Origin: Arthrobacter terrae
GTDB lineage: Bacteria > Actinomycetota > Actinomycetes > Actinomycetales > Micrococcaceae
DNA length: 64,000 nt
Reading direction: 5' to 3'
NCBI RefSeq assembly: GCF_015708085.1
Contig: NZ_JADNYM010000020.1
Span: forward strand, 30,677-94,676
The position numbers and the translations under genes were made by a program. Numbering within the stretch: the first letter of the stretch is position 1; each line of letters starts with the position of its first letter. Below the pieces are notes generated by a model, which worked only from the letters and a program-made list of their open reading frames with translations, did not search any database and was not told where the DNA came from. Below, one piece after another: positions 1 through 8,189 of this stretch.

Positions 1-309
1 CGCAGCGCCGGTTTCCTGGTGGCGGACAATCCAGTTGAGCCAGGCCTGGTCCCGCTTAGGGGAATGACCGGCGCTTTGTGCCGTGTACCGCAGGCTGAGC
101 GCGGCTTCGGTCGGTGGTTCGCCGCCGGTAAAGCGATAAAGCGAGGGCCCGGACAATACAGTGGTCATTTCCCGGGCATGCCCGGGCGTGAGCGGTTCAA
201 GGTCCAGGCGCCGCGTCCGTATGGCGGATGCGGACATCTGTCGGGCGTGAACTTCCGCCGCTGCAACTGAATCCACGTCAGCAGGATCTTCGGTGTCCGG
301 CGGCATCAT
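1..309 (-). CDS. GNAT-like N-acetyltransferase, 3' end beyond window edge (partial)
   Basis: An open minus-strand frame of 103 codons starts at two adjacent ATGs (309 and 306) and runs off the left edge. After about 28 unstructured residues it reads IRTRRLDLEPLTPGHAREM, then a threonine/serine-rich loop and RYTAQSAGH. This is the usual beginning of a GNAT acetyltransferase of the RimJ/ribosomal-protein type; the acetyl-CoA-binding part lies outside the window. An ATG at 237 (MSASAIRTRR) would give the more typical short N-terminus. The gene begins 6 bases after the rpe stop codon, so it is probably the last seen member of the def–fmt–rsmB–rpe operon. Substrate unknown. Confidence 0.6.
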   Translation of the reverse strand, partial: MMPPDTEDPADVDSVAAAEVHARQMSASAIRTRRLDLEPLTPGHAREMTTVLSGPSLYRFTGGEPPTEAALSLRYTAQSAGHSPKRDQAWLNWIVRHQETGAA

Positions 310-315
310 GGAATC

Positions 316-999
316 TTATCGGATCGCCAGCTGGCCCTTGGCCCGGAGCAGCTCAATGGCTTTCCCCGGATCCGCAGCCCCATACACCGCGGATCCGGCC
401 ACGAACATCGTGGCTCCGGCCTCCGCCGCGCGGGTGATGGTCTCCTCGGTGATCCCGCCGTCCACCTGGATAGCCACGTCCACGCCGGATCCCTCGATGG
501 CCTGCTGCGCGCGACGGATCTTCGGCAGGGTCACGTCCAAAAACGACTGCCCGCCAAAGCCTGGCTCCACCGTCATGATGAGCAGCATGTCCAACTCCGC
601 CAGCATGTCCAAGTAGGGCTCCACCGGTGTCGCGGGCCGCAATGCCATGCCCGCCTTGGCGCCGCGGGCGCGCAGCTCGCGCGCCAGCTTGATCGGTGCG
701 TTGGACGCCTCGACGTGGAAAGTCACCGAGGCCAACCCCGCATCGGCGTATGCCGGCGCCCAGCGGTCCACCTCGGCAATCATCAGGTGCGCGTCCAGCG
801 GCACCGGGCTGACTTCCTGGATTCGTTGCACCACCGGCAGACCAATAGTCAGATTCGGCACAAAGTGATTGTCCATAACATCAACGTGGACAGCGTCGGC
901 GTTGGCAATCCTGCCCAGCTCCGCCTGAAGATTCACAAAATCGGCGGAAAGGATGCTGGGGCTGATGCAACAGCGCGCAACGGGGCGGTTAGCGGTCAT
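316..999 (-). CDS. rpe: Ribulose-phosphate 3-epimerase
   Basis: Interconverts ribulose 5-phosphate and xylulose 5-phosphate in the cytosolic pentose phosphate pathway. The 227-residue length is normal for this TIM-barrel family. Visible signatures in order are PSILSADF near the N-terminus, the metal/catalytic strand [17 protein letters not shown], the DAHLMI strand with its histidine, [11 protein letters not shown], and QVDGGI with the catalytic aspartate. The start ATG at 999 fits family N-termini ([17 protein letters not shown]). It lies 37 bases downstream of rsmB on the same strand and is followed after 6 bases by an acetyltransferase gene, so it is probably co-transcribed from def. Nothing unusual was seen. 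Confidence 0.96.
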   Translation of the reverse strand: MTANRPVARCCISPSILSADFVNLQAELGRIANADAVHVDVMDNHFVPNLTIGLPVVQRIQEVSPVPLDAHLMIAEVDRWAPAYADAGLASVTFHVEASNAPIKLARELRARGAKAGMALRPATPVEPYLDMLAELDMLLIMTVEPGFGGQSFLDVTLPKIRRAQQAIEGSGVDVAIQVDGGITEETITRAAEAGATMFVAGSAVYGAADPGKAIELLRAKGQLAIR

Positions 1000-1035
1000 G
1001 GGGTACCTTTCGTGAGAATCACGCTTTCTTGCGAA

Positions 1036-2613
1036 TCAAGCCTTTTTGCGGATCAAGGCCAAAAACATGGCATCCGTGGCATGGATGTGCGGCCAGAGCT
1101 GAGCCGTTTTCTCGTGTCCAGAGCCCAGCTTTCCGGTAAGGCTGACGCCGTCCAGGACCGCGCCGGCGTCGAGCAGCTCCAGATCTTCACGCTTGCGCAA
1201 CGCATCGACGACGACGGCGTTAGTCTCCGCCGGGTGCGGCGAGCAGGTTGCGTAGGCCACCACGCCGCCCGGACGCACCGCTTTAATGGCCGAAGCCAAC
1301 AGCTCGCGCTGTAAGGGTCCGAGCTCGCCGACATCGGACGGTTTGCGGCGCCAGCGCGACTCCGGCCGGCGGCGCAGCGCACCCAGGCCGGTGCAGGGAG
1401 CATCCACCAGAATGCGGTCAAAGCCCTCCGGACGCTGCTCCCCCACCTCGCGGCCGTCACCAATCCGCACAGTCCAAACGTCCCGCGGCACCGCGGCCAG
1501 CGCCTGCTTCACGAGCTTGGCCCGGTGCGGCGCGGGTTCGTTAGCCAGCAGGGTTGCCCCGCACTGGCCCGCCAGGGCTGCCAGCAGGGCTGCCTTGCCG
1601 CCCGGGCCGGCGCACAGATCCAGCCAGCGTTCGCCGTCGGGCTCCGCAGCTGAGCCCCGACGCGGGAGCAGCTCAGCGGCCGCCAGCGCGCGGGCCACCA
1701 GCTGCGACCCGACGTCCTGCACCCGGTTGGTGCCCTCCCGCACGGCTAAGAGCCGGCCGGGATCACCGCCGGAGGAAAGCGCAGAATCCGGCGCCAGAGG
1801 GCCGACGGTAAAGCCCTCAGCCAGGGCCTCGGAAAGGTCGCCCAACCCCGGCAGCGCCACCAGGTTCACCACGGGAGCGGCGTTGTCCGCTTCCAGCAGT
1901 GCCGTGATTTCCGTGACGACCCGTCCGTGCGCGACCAGCGATTGGCGCAGTGCACGGACGATCCATTCCGGGTGTGAATAGGTCAGCGCGGCGATCGTGG
2001 ACGCGTCCGTCTGTCCGTGCGTGAGCGTGGCGATCCACTCCTGCAGATCCTTTGCGGTCACGCGGCGGAGCACGGCGTTAATCAAGGACGACGGACCGGC
2101 ACCAACGACTGCACGGGCAAGGCCGACCGTCTGGTCCAGGGCGGCATGCGCCGGGACCCGCATCGCGAGGAGCTGGTGGACGCCGATCCGCAGGGCATCG
2201 AGAACGGCGGGATCCAGCTGCTCCAGCGGCCGGTCAACGCAGCGCGCCAGAATCGCATCATATGTTCCCTGGCCGCGCAACGCTCCGTAGCTCAACTCGG
2301 TGGCAAATCCGGCGTCCCGCTTGTCCAGGTGATGATGCCGGATCCGGGAGGGGAGGACCAGGTTCGCGTAGGCATCCTCGCCGGAAACCGCCCGGAGGAC
2401 CTCGAAGGCCACCAGCCGGGCCGGGTCAGCCTTGCGGGTGCGTGCCGAAGGGGCCGCGGCGGTAAAGGACGGCGCGGACGTCCGGTTTCGTTCGCGGCCC
2501 TGTGCGTTCCGCCGCGCGCCGGAATTCTGCCCCCCGGAATTTCGCGCACCGGGACTGCGTGCCCCGGAGTCCCGCGCACCACTGTGTCCGGAGCCGTGGT
2601 TTTCGTTCGTCAC
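1036..2613 (-). CDS. rsmB: 16S rRNA (cytosine-5)-methyltransferase RsmB
   Basis: Methylates a cytosine of 16S rRNA with S-adenosylmethionine. The 525-residue protein has an N-terminal NusB-like RNA-binding domain (from about residue 65, DPARLVAFEVLRAV) and a C-terminal Rossmann methyltransferase. The SAM loop is DLCAGPGGKAALLAAL, and the two catalytic cysteines sit in VDAPCTGLGALRRR and AYATCSPHPAETN. The first 45 residues are an odd low-complexity tract built from GAR/SGAR repeats (SGARDSGARSPGARNSGG), absent from the conserved family core. It could be an unstructured RNA-binding tail or be bypassed by an internal start. The last bases of fmt overlap its ATG (ATGA, 2610–2613), which indicates translational coupling. 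Confidence 0.94.
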   Translation of the reverse strand: MTNENHGSGHSGARDSGARSPGARNSGGQNSGARRNAQGRERNRTSAPSFTAAAPSARTRKADPARLVAFEVLRAVSGEDAYANLVLPSRIRHHHLDKRDAGFATELSYGALRGQGTYDAILARCVDRPLEQLDPAVLDALRIGVHQLLAMRVPAHAALDQTVGLARAVVGAGPSSLINAVLRRVTAKDLQEWIATLTHGQTDASTIAALTYSHPEWIVRALRQSLVAHGRVVTEITALLEADNAAPVVNLVALPGLGDLSEALAEGFTVGPLAPDSALSSGGDPGRLLAVREGTNRVQDVGSQLVARALAAAELLPRRGSAAEPDGERWLDLCAGPGGKAALLAALAGQCGATLLANEPAPHRAKLVKQALAAVPRDVWTVRIGDGREVGEQRPEGFDRILVDAPCTGLGALRRRPESRWRRKPSDVGELGPLQRELLASAIKAVRPGGVVAYATCSPHPAETNAVVVDALRKREDLELLDAGAVLDGVSLTGKLGSGHEKTAQLWPHIHATDAMFLALIRKKA

Positions 2614-3566
2614 TGAAACACCATGTCTTCTCTGTCCGCCAGGCCTCGTGCCCAGTCCGTTGCCTGCATTGTCTTCTTGCCCGCCGCCTGCACATGCCCC
2701 AGTTCAACTGGATGCGAGCCGGTGCCCACCAGGACGGATTTGGGCCCCACTGCAAGCCGGCCCGGCAGCAACCCGGTGGGATTCGCCTCCGGAGCCGGGT
2801 CGGCGCCTGGGCTGGAATCCGGGCTCAGTCGTACCGGTCCGAGTTTGATCCGCTGGTCCGCGAGCATGGTCCAGGCGCCGGGCTCCGCTGTGACCGCCCG
2901 AATCCTGCGTCCAATGGCCAGCGCCGGCTCGCTCCAGTCAATCCGGCCGTCTTCGATGCTCAGTTTCGGTGCCAAGGTGATCTCACCGCGCTGCGGTTGC
3001 GCATTCGCGTGCCCGGATTCCAGCGCGCTCAGGGTCTGGACCAGCAGCACCGCGCCGCTATGGGAAAGCCGGTCGAGCAGTTCGGAGCCCGTGTCGGTGG
3101 GTCTGATCGATTCCGTAAGAGTGCCGTAAACCGGGCCCGTGTCCAGCCCCCTTTCAAGGGCAAAGGTGGAAGCCCCGGTGACATCGTCACCGTGCAGGAT
3201 CGAGTGCTGAACCGGTGCGGCGCCGCGCCACGCGGGCAGCAGCGAAAAATGCAGGTTAATCCAGCCCAACGGCGGAATCACCAGGGCTTCGGCCGGGATC
3301 AAGGCACCGTAGGCGACGATCGCGGCCACCTCGGGGGCCAGCGCGGCGATCTCGGCGGAGGCCTGCTGGTCAATTCGTGCAGCCCGGATGATCGGCAAAC
3401 CGAGCTCCTGGGCACGTTGGGCCACGGGCGACGGCGTCAACACACGTTTGCGTCCCACGAGCGCGTCCGGGCGGGTCAGCACCCCCACGATGTCCAGGCC
3501 GGCAGCCAGCAGAGCGTCCAACGACGGCACGGCCACCGCAGGCGTGCCCGCAAAAAGCACCCTCAT
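2610..3566 (-). CDS. fmt: Methionyl-tRNA formyltransferase
   Basis: Formylates initiator Met-tRNA with 10-formyltetrahydrofolate. The length of 318 residues is normal. It begins MRVLFAGTPAVAVPSLDALL, the canonical start of the family. It carries the catalytic segment NLHFSLLPAWRGAAPVQHSI (Asn, His and the SLLPxxRG loop) and HGDDVTGAS. The C-terminal OB-fold domain contains the GRLAVGPKSVLVGTGSHPVELGHV-type strand pattern. It overlaps def upstream (3563–3566) and rsmB downstream by 4 bases each, the usual def–fmt–rsmB order, so formylation and deformylation enzymes are made from one message. Confidence 0.96.
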   Translation of the reverse strand: MRVLFAGTPAVAVPSLDALLAAGLDIVGVLTRPDALVGRKRVLTPSPVAQRAQELGLPIIRAARIDQQASAEIAALAPEVAAIVAYGALIPAEALVIPPLGWINLHFSLLPAWRGAAPVQHSILHGDDVTGASTFALERGLDTGPVYGTLTESIRPTDTGSELLDRLSHSGAVLLVQTLSALESGHANAQPQRGEITLAPKLSIEDGRIDWSEPALAIGRRIRAVTAEPGAWTMLADQRIKLGPVRLSPDSSPGADPAPEANPTGLLPGRLAVGPKSVLVGTGSHPVELGHVQAAGKKTMQATDWARGLADREDMVFQ

Positions 3567-4171
3567 CTGCCGCTCCCACCCCGCACGCTGCCGCCGCCGA
3601 AAGCAGATCCGGCATGTCCGGTCCCACCAAAGCTGGAGCCGACGCTGCGGGCGCGCTTTGCGGTTGTCTTTTCCGTCACTTCACCGTAGCTGGCATTGCG
3701 GATGGCGCGGAGGGCGGCCTTGCGGTCCTCGCCGTCGAGCCTGTCAACAAACAGCTTGCCGTTTAAATGGTCGGTCTCGTGCTGGAAGCAGCGGGCCAGC
3801 AGGCCCTCGGCCTCGACCTCGATGGTCTCGCCGTTCAGGTTCACCCCACTTACCGTTGTCCGCAGCGCCCGTGGTGCCGGGAATCCCAGGCCGGGGACGG
3901 ACAGGCAGCCCTCAACCCCGGGCGGCTGTTGTTCCGGGCTGTTGATTAGCACCGGGTTGATGACGTGGCCATGGTCCGCTCCGATCCGGTAGGTGAAGAC
4001 CCGTTTGCTCACGCCCACCTGCGGGGCCGCCAGCCCGGCACCGTCAACATCATCCATGGTTTCCATCATGTCCTGCACGAGCTTCGCCAATTCCGGCCCG
4101 AACTCCAGCACCGGATCCGCCACGGTCCGCAGCACCGGATCGCCGATAATACGGATACTCAAAATGGCCAT
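3563..4171 (-). CDS. def: Peptide deformylase
   Basis: Removes the N-formyl group from nascent proteins; a cytosolic metalloenzyme. All three family motifs are present: GAGLAAPQVGV (motif 1, GxGLAAxQ), EGCLSVPG (motif 2, metal-binding cysteine) and QHETDHLNG (motif 3, HExxH with two metal-binding histidines). The core ends near residue 175. The remaining tail (SVGSSFGGTGHAGSAFGGG...) is glycine/serine-rich and not part of the family fold. It is the first gene of the minus-strand operon with fmt, rsmB and rpe, and its promoter should lie between 4172 and the end of the nuclease-like gene at 4288. Confidence 0.95.
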   Translation of the reverse strand: MAILSIRIIGDPVLRTVADPVLEFGPELAKLVQDMMETMDDVDGAGLAAPQVGVSKRVFTYRIGADHGHVINPVLINSPEQQPPGVEGCLSVPGLGFPAPRALRTTVSGVNLNGETIEVEAEGLLARCFQHETDHLNGKLFVDRLDGEDRKAALRAIRNASYGEVTEKTTAKRARSVGSSFGGTGHAGSAFGGGSVRGGSGR

Positions 4172-4243
4172 GCGGAAGGAGCCTCACTTCAGTGCGGGAC
4201 GTTGAATGAACGGAATTTTTATAGCTTCGCGTCCTAAGTCTAG

Positions 4244-4317
4244 TTGGGCTGCGGTTTCAGCGGGCTGCGGTTGCATTGGCCGTGGTTTCATTGGGCTGCG
4301 GTTTCAGCGGGCTGCGG
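4244..4317. repeat. 27-bp direct repeat, two perfect copies
   Basis: TTGGGCTGCGGTTTCAGCGG plus seven more bases occurs at 4244–4270 and again at 4291–4317, separated by 20 bases that look like a decayed partial copy. The right copy lies inside the 3' end of the nuclease-like gene and encodes its PQPAETAAQ tail and stop. The left copy lies beyond the stop. Recent tandem duplication at a gene end is the simplest reading. Confidence 0.9.
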
Positions 4318-5178
4318 CGGACCCGCAGTGGACGCGTCGGGCTGGGGCGGAGAAATGGGCAGCAGCGCCGCACCGGCGGCACGGACGTCCGCTGCTGTTT
4401 TCCACACGGTCCGCAGCGCGGCGAACTTGTACCAGTGATATTTGAGCACCTCCGGGTTGGCCCGCAGCGCACGGACCTCTGTCTCCCCGATAGCCACGCC
4501 CAGCAGGATCGGATCCGCACCGTAAAGCCATGGCTCCCAGCTTCCGGCGCCGGCGTCAACCAGGCCCTCTTCGGCCTTCATCCCGGCCACCAATTGCATA
4601 ACCACTTTGTCATCCAGCGCCTTCACCCCGCCGTTGCGGTCCGTTCCCTTGGTCTTGTAATCGATCAGACACAACCTCCCTCCGATCCGCGCCACCAAAT
4701 CCAGCGTCCCTGCGTAGCCGACGGTATGGTTCCAAACCGTCACCTCGGGCGCAACAGGCTCTACCTTGTATAGGTCCCACCATTCATCGAAGCGCGCCGC
4801 AAACTTTTCTTCGCCGTTTTCCGCCAACGCGGCCCGCGTCTCCGGCATCCGATGCGCCCGGCCCAGCGCCCGCAGCGAGACCTGTTCGCAGTATGAGTGA
4901 ACGCGGTCTCCCCGGGCTGCGGCTGCATCCCGGAATCTCTCCGCCGCTTTGGAAGCATCATTGACCATCCCCCGCAATTGGGAGGGGTTGGCCAGGGCTC
5001 CCGGGAGGGCCGGATGCTTGGCCAGGGAATTGGCGGCCATATAGCCGAACCAACCGTCCAGCGTCCCGGACTGCTGGGAAATCACCGTGGTGATGGACGG
5101 CATGAGGGGCGGCTCCGACAGGGACCGGGCGTACATCCGGCCGAATTCGGTGGCGTGGGCTAAGGCTGGCTGAGTCAT
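4288..5178 (-). CDS. PD-(D/E)XK (RecB-like) nuclease family protein, stand-alone
   Basis: The 296-residue protein has the sequence hallmark of RecB/Cas4-type nucleases near residues 150–180: GYAGTLDLVARI followed by a short strand and LIDYKTKG. This gives the conserved acidic residue (D of TLD) and the D-x-K dyad (DYKT). Upstream are helices with RxAAARGDRVHSYCEQ, equivalent to the 'G..vH...' helix of this family. No helicase or CRISPR gene is nearby, so the substrate is unknown. Earlier Arthrobacter annotations often leave this gene hypothetical. The C-terminal 25 residues are proline/alanine-rich and derive from a duplicated DNA repeat. The start ATG at 5178 follows no strong ribosome site. 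Confidence 0.6.
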   Translation of the reverse strand: MTQPALAHATEFGRMYARSLSEPPLMPSITTVISQQSGTLDGWFGYMAANSLAKHPALPGALANPSQLRGMVNDASKAAERFRDAAAARGDRVHSYCEQVSLRALGRAHRMPETRAALAENGEEKFAARFDEWWDLYKVEPVAPEVTVWNHTVGYAGTLDLVARIGGRLCLIDYKTKGTDRNGGVKALDDKVVMQLVAGMKAEEGLVDAGAGSWEPWLYGADPILLGVAIGETEVRALRANPEVLKYHWYKFAALRTVWKTAADVRAAGAALLPISPPQPDASTAGPPQPAETAAQ

Positions 5179-5243
5179 GCCTCCACTATTGCATCCGGCA
5201 CCGACACGGGGTCAGAGAGCACCGGCAGCCATAGCTCACCGGT

Positions 5244-5301
5244 ATCGGGATCGGCATCGGGATCGGCATCGGGATCGGGACCGGGACCGGGACCGGAACC
5301 G
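5244..5301. repeat. Hexanucleotide tandem repeat (ATCGGG/ATCGGC/ACCGGG), about 9.7 copies
   Basis: The tract reads as consecutive 6-base units: ATCGGG, ATCGGC, ATCGGG, ATCGGC, ATCGGG, ATCGGG, ACCGGG, ACCGGG, ACCGGA, ACCG. It lies in the 283-bp space between the divergently oriented nuclease-like gene and the acetate transporter, about 45 bases upstream of the CRP-like site. Such arrays expand and contract by slippage. Confidence 0.9.
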
Positions 5302-5344
5302 ATTGTGGCCGACGAACTCTGACTCTGACCAACCCGAGGCTTCG

Positions 5345-5360
5345 TGTGATATTAACCACA
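5345..5360. promoter_or_regulatory. CRP/GlxR-like operator upstream of acetate transporter–acs
   Basis: TGTGATATTAACCACA matches the TGTGA-N6-TCACA pattern of CRP-family regulators (GlxR/Crp in actinobacteria) in both half sites except one base of the right arm. It lies 101 bases before the transporter ATG. GlxR is known to control acetate genes in corynebacteria; binding here is inferred from the motif alone. Confidence 0.5.
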
Positions 5361-5461
5361 CAATATTCAACAGCACCCTTGCCTTTACCGGCGTAGCCTG
5401 TGAGGCAGTAGCCAGCGATGGCGCTGGTGCGGACGAGGAGTCATGTCATGAGCGACGAACC

Positions 5462-6100
5462 ATGAGCACAGAACCCAGCCCCATCCCCGCACAGGCTGTT
5501 CCTGGGCAGGTACTGCCTGCGGGGGCGCCCGCTGCGACCCTTCCGTTCGCCGATCCGGCTGCACTGGGACTGGGCGCCTTCGCGCTGACCACTTTTGTGC
5601 TCAGTGTGGTCAACGCCGGTCTTATCCCTAAACTTGACGAACCCGTGGTGCTCGGTCTGGCCCTATTTTATGGCGGGGTGGCCCAGTTTGCGGCCGGCAT
5701 CTGGGAATTCGCGAACCGGAATACCTTCGGAGCAACGGCGTTCTGCTCATATGGTGCTTTCTGGCTCTCCTTCTGGTTCCTGGTCCAGTTCCGGGCCGCC
5801 GATCTGCCGCCTGCCGATGCCGGCAAGGGCATTGGTCTGTTCCTGCTGGCCTGGGCCATCTTCACGGCTTATATGACTGTCGCCGCATCCCGGGTCAGCA
5901 TGGCGGTCTTCGGCGTCTTCATTTTCCTGACCCTGACCTACATTGCCTTGGCCATTGGCGCGTTCACCAGCTCCGACTCGCTGACCGTCATAGGCGGCTG
6001 GCTCGGCATCATCACGGCCCTCATCGCCTGGTACGCCTCGTTTGCCGTGGTGACAAACTCCACGTTTAAGCGGCCGATAATACCAGTAGGGACTCGGTGA
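5462..6100 (+). CDS. Acetate/succinate transporter, GPR1/FUN34/YaaH (SatP) family
   Basis: A six-helix inner-membrane carrier for acetate, 212 residues, typical of SatP proteins. After a short cytoplasmic N-terminus it shows the family signature DPAALGLGAFALTTF (equivalent to NPAPLGL). Next comes the strongly conserved block YGGVAQFAAGIWEF, then NRNTFGATAFCSYGAFW, and four more hydrophobic helices. The open frame extends upstream to 5177, but that part encodes the hexanucleotide array. The ATG at 5462 (MSTEPSPIP) gives a normal start. Its stop overlaps the GTG start of acs by 4 bases, so uptake and activation of acetate are coupled. A CRP/GlxR-like box lies upstream. Confidence 0.9.
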   Translation: MSTEPSPIPAQAVPGQVLPAGAPAATLPFADPAALGLGAFALTTFVLSVVNAGLIPKLDEPVVLGLALFYGGVAQFAAGIWEFANRNTFGATAFCSYGAFWLSFWFLVQFRAADLPPADAGKGIGLFLLAWAIFTAYMTVAASRVSMAVFGVFIFLTLTYIALAIGAFTSSDSLTVIGGWLGIITALIAWYASFAVVTNSTFKRPIIPVGTR

Positions 6101-8133
6101 TTCCCGTGCCCGGTGCGTCAGGAAACGACCAGGACAATCTGAACGGCGGCGGCAAAACAACGCCGACAAACGCATCGTCCGGGACCGGGACGCTCGCAAA
6201 CCTGCTGCACGAGCAGCGTCGGTTCCCGCCGTCGTCGGACTTCACGGCGCAGGCCAACGTCACCGCAGAGGCGTACGCCCAGGCAGATGCGGATTATCAG
6301 GCGTTCTGGGACCGCGAGGCCGGCCGCCTGGCCTGGGCACAGCAATGGACAAACGTACTGGACTGGTCCAACCCGCCGTTCGCCAAATGGTTTGTCGGCG
6401 GCAAACTCAACGCCGCATACAACTGCCTTGACCGGCATGTCGAGGCCGGGCGCGGGGACAAGGTGGCCTACTACTTCGAGGGCGAAGGCGGAGACACCCG
6501 GACCATTACCTATGCGCAGCTGACGGACATGGTCTGCCAGGCCGCGAACACCCTGGCTGACCTCGGAGTTAAAGCCGGTGACCGGGTGGCCATCTACATG
6601 CCGATGATCCCGGAGACCGTCGTGGCAATGCTGGCCTGCGCCCGGATCGGCGCGCCGCACACCGTCGTGTTCGGCGGATTCTCCGCAGACGCCCTGCGCA
6701 CCCGCATCCACGACTGTGACGCACGCATTGTCATTACCGCCGACGGCGGCTACCGGCGCGGGCAGCCGGCTGGCCTGAAGTCCGCCGTCGACGAAGCGCT
6801 GCTCGACTGCCCGGATGTGCGCAGCGTGCTGGTGGTCCGGCGCACCGGACAGGACGTCGCATGGGAGGACGGGCGCGACATCTGGTGGCATGACTCGGTG
6901 GAGCAGGCCAGCACGCACCACCACGCCGAGCCCTTCGACGCCGAACATCCGCTGTACGTCATGTACACCTCCGGCACCACGGGAAAGCCCAAGGGCATCC
7001 TGCACACCACCGGCGGCTACCTGACGGGCTGCGCCTACACCCACTGGGCGGTTTTCGATCTCAAGGCGGAGACGGACGTTTTCTGGACGGCGGCGGACAT
7101 CGGCTGGGTCACCGGGCACAGCTACATCGTCTACGGACCGCTGGCCAACGGCGCAACCTCCGTCCTGTACGAGGGCACTCCGGACACGCCGCATCAGGGC
7201 CGCTGGTGGGAAATCATCGACAAATACAAGGTCACGCTGCTGTACTGCGCGCCGACCGCCATCCGGACATTCATGAAATGGGGAGCGCAGATCCCCGACA
7301 AGTACAGTCTCGCCAGCCTGCGGCTGATCGGTTCCGTGGGCGAGCCGATCAATCCGGCCGCTTACATCTGGTACCGCGACACGATAGGGCATGGCCGCAC
7401 GCCGGTGGTGGACACGTGGTGGCAGACGGAAACCGGTTCGATTGTGGTCAGCCCACTGCCCGGAGTCACCGCCGGAAAGCCCGGGGCGGCCATGAAGGCG
7501 CTGCCGGGCTTCCGAGTCGACGTGGTGGACGACGAGGGCCAGCCCGTGCCCAACGGCTCCGGCGGCTACCTGGTGCTCACCCAGCCATGGCCGGCCATGC
7601 TGCGCACCATCTGGGGCGACGACGATCGATACGTCAGCACCTATTGGTCCCGTTTCCCCGGGCTGTATTTTGCCGGTGATGGTGCAAAGAAGGACGACGA
7701 CGGCGACATCTGGGTCCTGGGGCGGGTGGACGATGTGATGAACGTTTCCGGTCACCGGCTCTCCACCACCGAGATCGAATCCGCGCTGGTCTCCCACCCC
7801 ATCGTGGCCGAAGCCGCCGTCGTTGGTGCCACCGACGACATGACCGGGCAGGCAGTCGTCGCCTTTGTCATCCTGCGCAGCGAAGCCGGCGACGGCGGTC
7901 CGGACGTCGTCCAGCAGCTCCGTCAGCACGTGGCCAAGGAAATCGGGAAAATGGCCCGGCCGCGGCAGATCATGGTGGTCGCCGAGCTGCCGAAAACCCG
8001 TTCGGGAAAGATCATGCGGCGGCTGCTCAAGGACGTGGCGGAGAACCGCGAAATCGGGGACGTGACCACGCTGGCGGATTCCACCGTCATGGAGCTGATC
8101 CGTTCCAGCATGCCCGGAATGGAGTCACAGTAG
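6097..8133 (+). CDS. acs: Acetyl-CoA synthetase (acetate–CoA ligase)
   Basis: Activates acetate to acetyl-CoA through acetyl-AMP in the cytosol. The 678 residues span the whole family. The N-terminal ACAS domain has WFVGGKLNAAYNCLDRH. The ATP-binding P-loop is YTSGTTGKPKG (around residue 289), followed by WWQTETGS (around 442) and the hinge/C-terminal domain. The catalytic lysine K638 sits in PKTRSGKIMRR, the segment that is acetylated in other Acs enzymes, so post-translational control is possible. The start is GTG at 6097, overlapping the transporter stop (GTGA), with a GTAGGGA ribosome site inside the previous gene. Confidence 0.96.
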   Translation: MIPVPGASGNDQDNLNGGGKTTPTNASSGTGTLANLLHEQRRFPPSSDFTAQANVTAEAYAQADADYQAFWDREAGRLAWAQQWTNVLDWSNPPFAKWFVGGKLNAAYNCLDRHVEAGRGDKVAYYFEGEGGDTRTITYAQLTDMVCQAANTLADLGVKAGDRVAIYMPMIPETVVAMLACARIGAPHTVVFGGFSADALRTRIHDCDARIVITADGGYRRGQPAGLKSAVDEALLDCPDVRSVLVVRRTGQDVAWEDGRDIWWHDSVEQASTHHHAEPFDAEHPLYVMYTSGTTGKPKGILHTTGGYLTGCAYTHWAVFDLKAETDVFWTAADIGWVTGHSYIVYGPLANGATSVLYEGTPDTPHQGRWWEIIDKYKVTLLYCAPTAIRTFMKWGAQIPDKYSLASLRLIGSVGEPINPAAYIWYRDTIGHGRTPVVDTWWQTETGSIVVSPLPGVTAGKPGAAMKALPGFRVDVVDDEGQPVPNGSGGYLVLTQPWPAMLRTIWGDDDRYVSTYWSRFPGLYFAGDGAKKDDDGDIWVLGRVDDVMNVSGHRLSTTEIESALVSHPIVAEAAVVGATDDMTGQAVVAFVILRSEAGDGGPDVVQQLRQHVAKEIGKMARPRQIMVVAELPKTRSGKIMRRLLKDVAENREIGDVTTLADSTVMELIRSSMPGMESQ

Positions 8134-8189
8134 CGCCTGGCCGCCTTCCAATTGGCCTCAGCAGCGGCGGGACTTCATAAGCTTGACGG

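Noticed and set aside
4244..5301. CRISPR-like arrays among the tandem repeats
   Set aside because: Units are directly tandem without unique spacers, and no cas genes are present; the nuclease-like gene alone is not evidence.
6118..7929. Open frame of about 600 codons antisense to acs
   Set aside because: Mirrors the acs codon pattern, matches no family, and acs itself has every catalytic motif.
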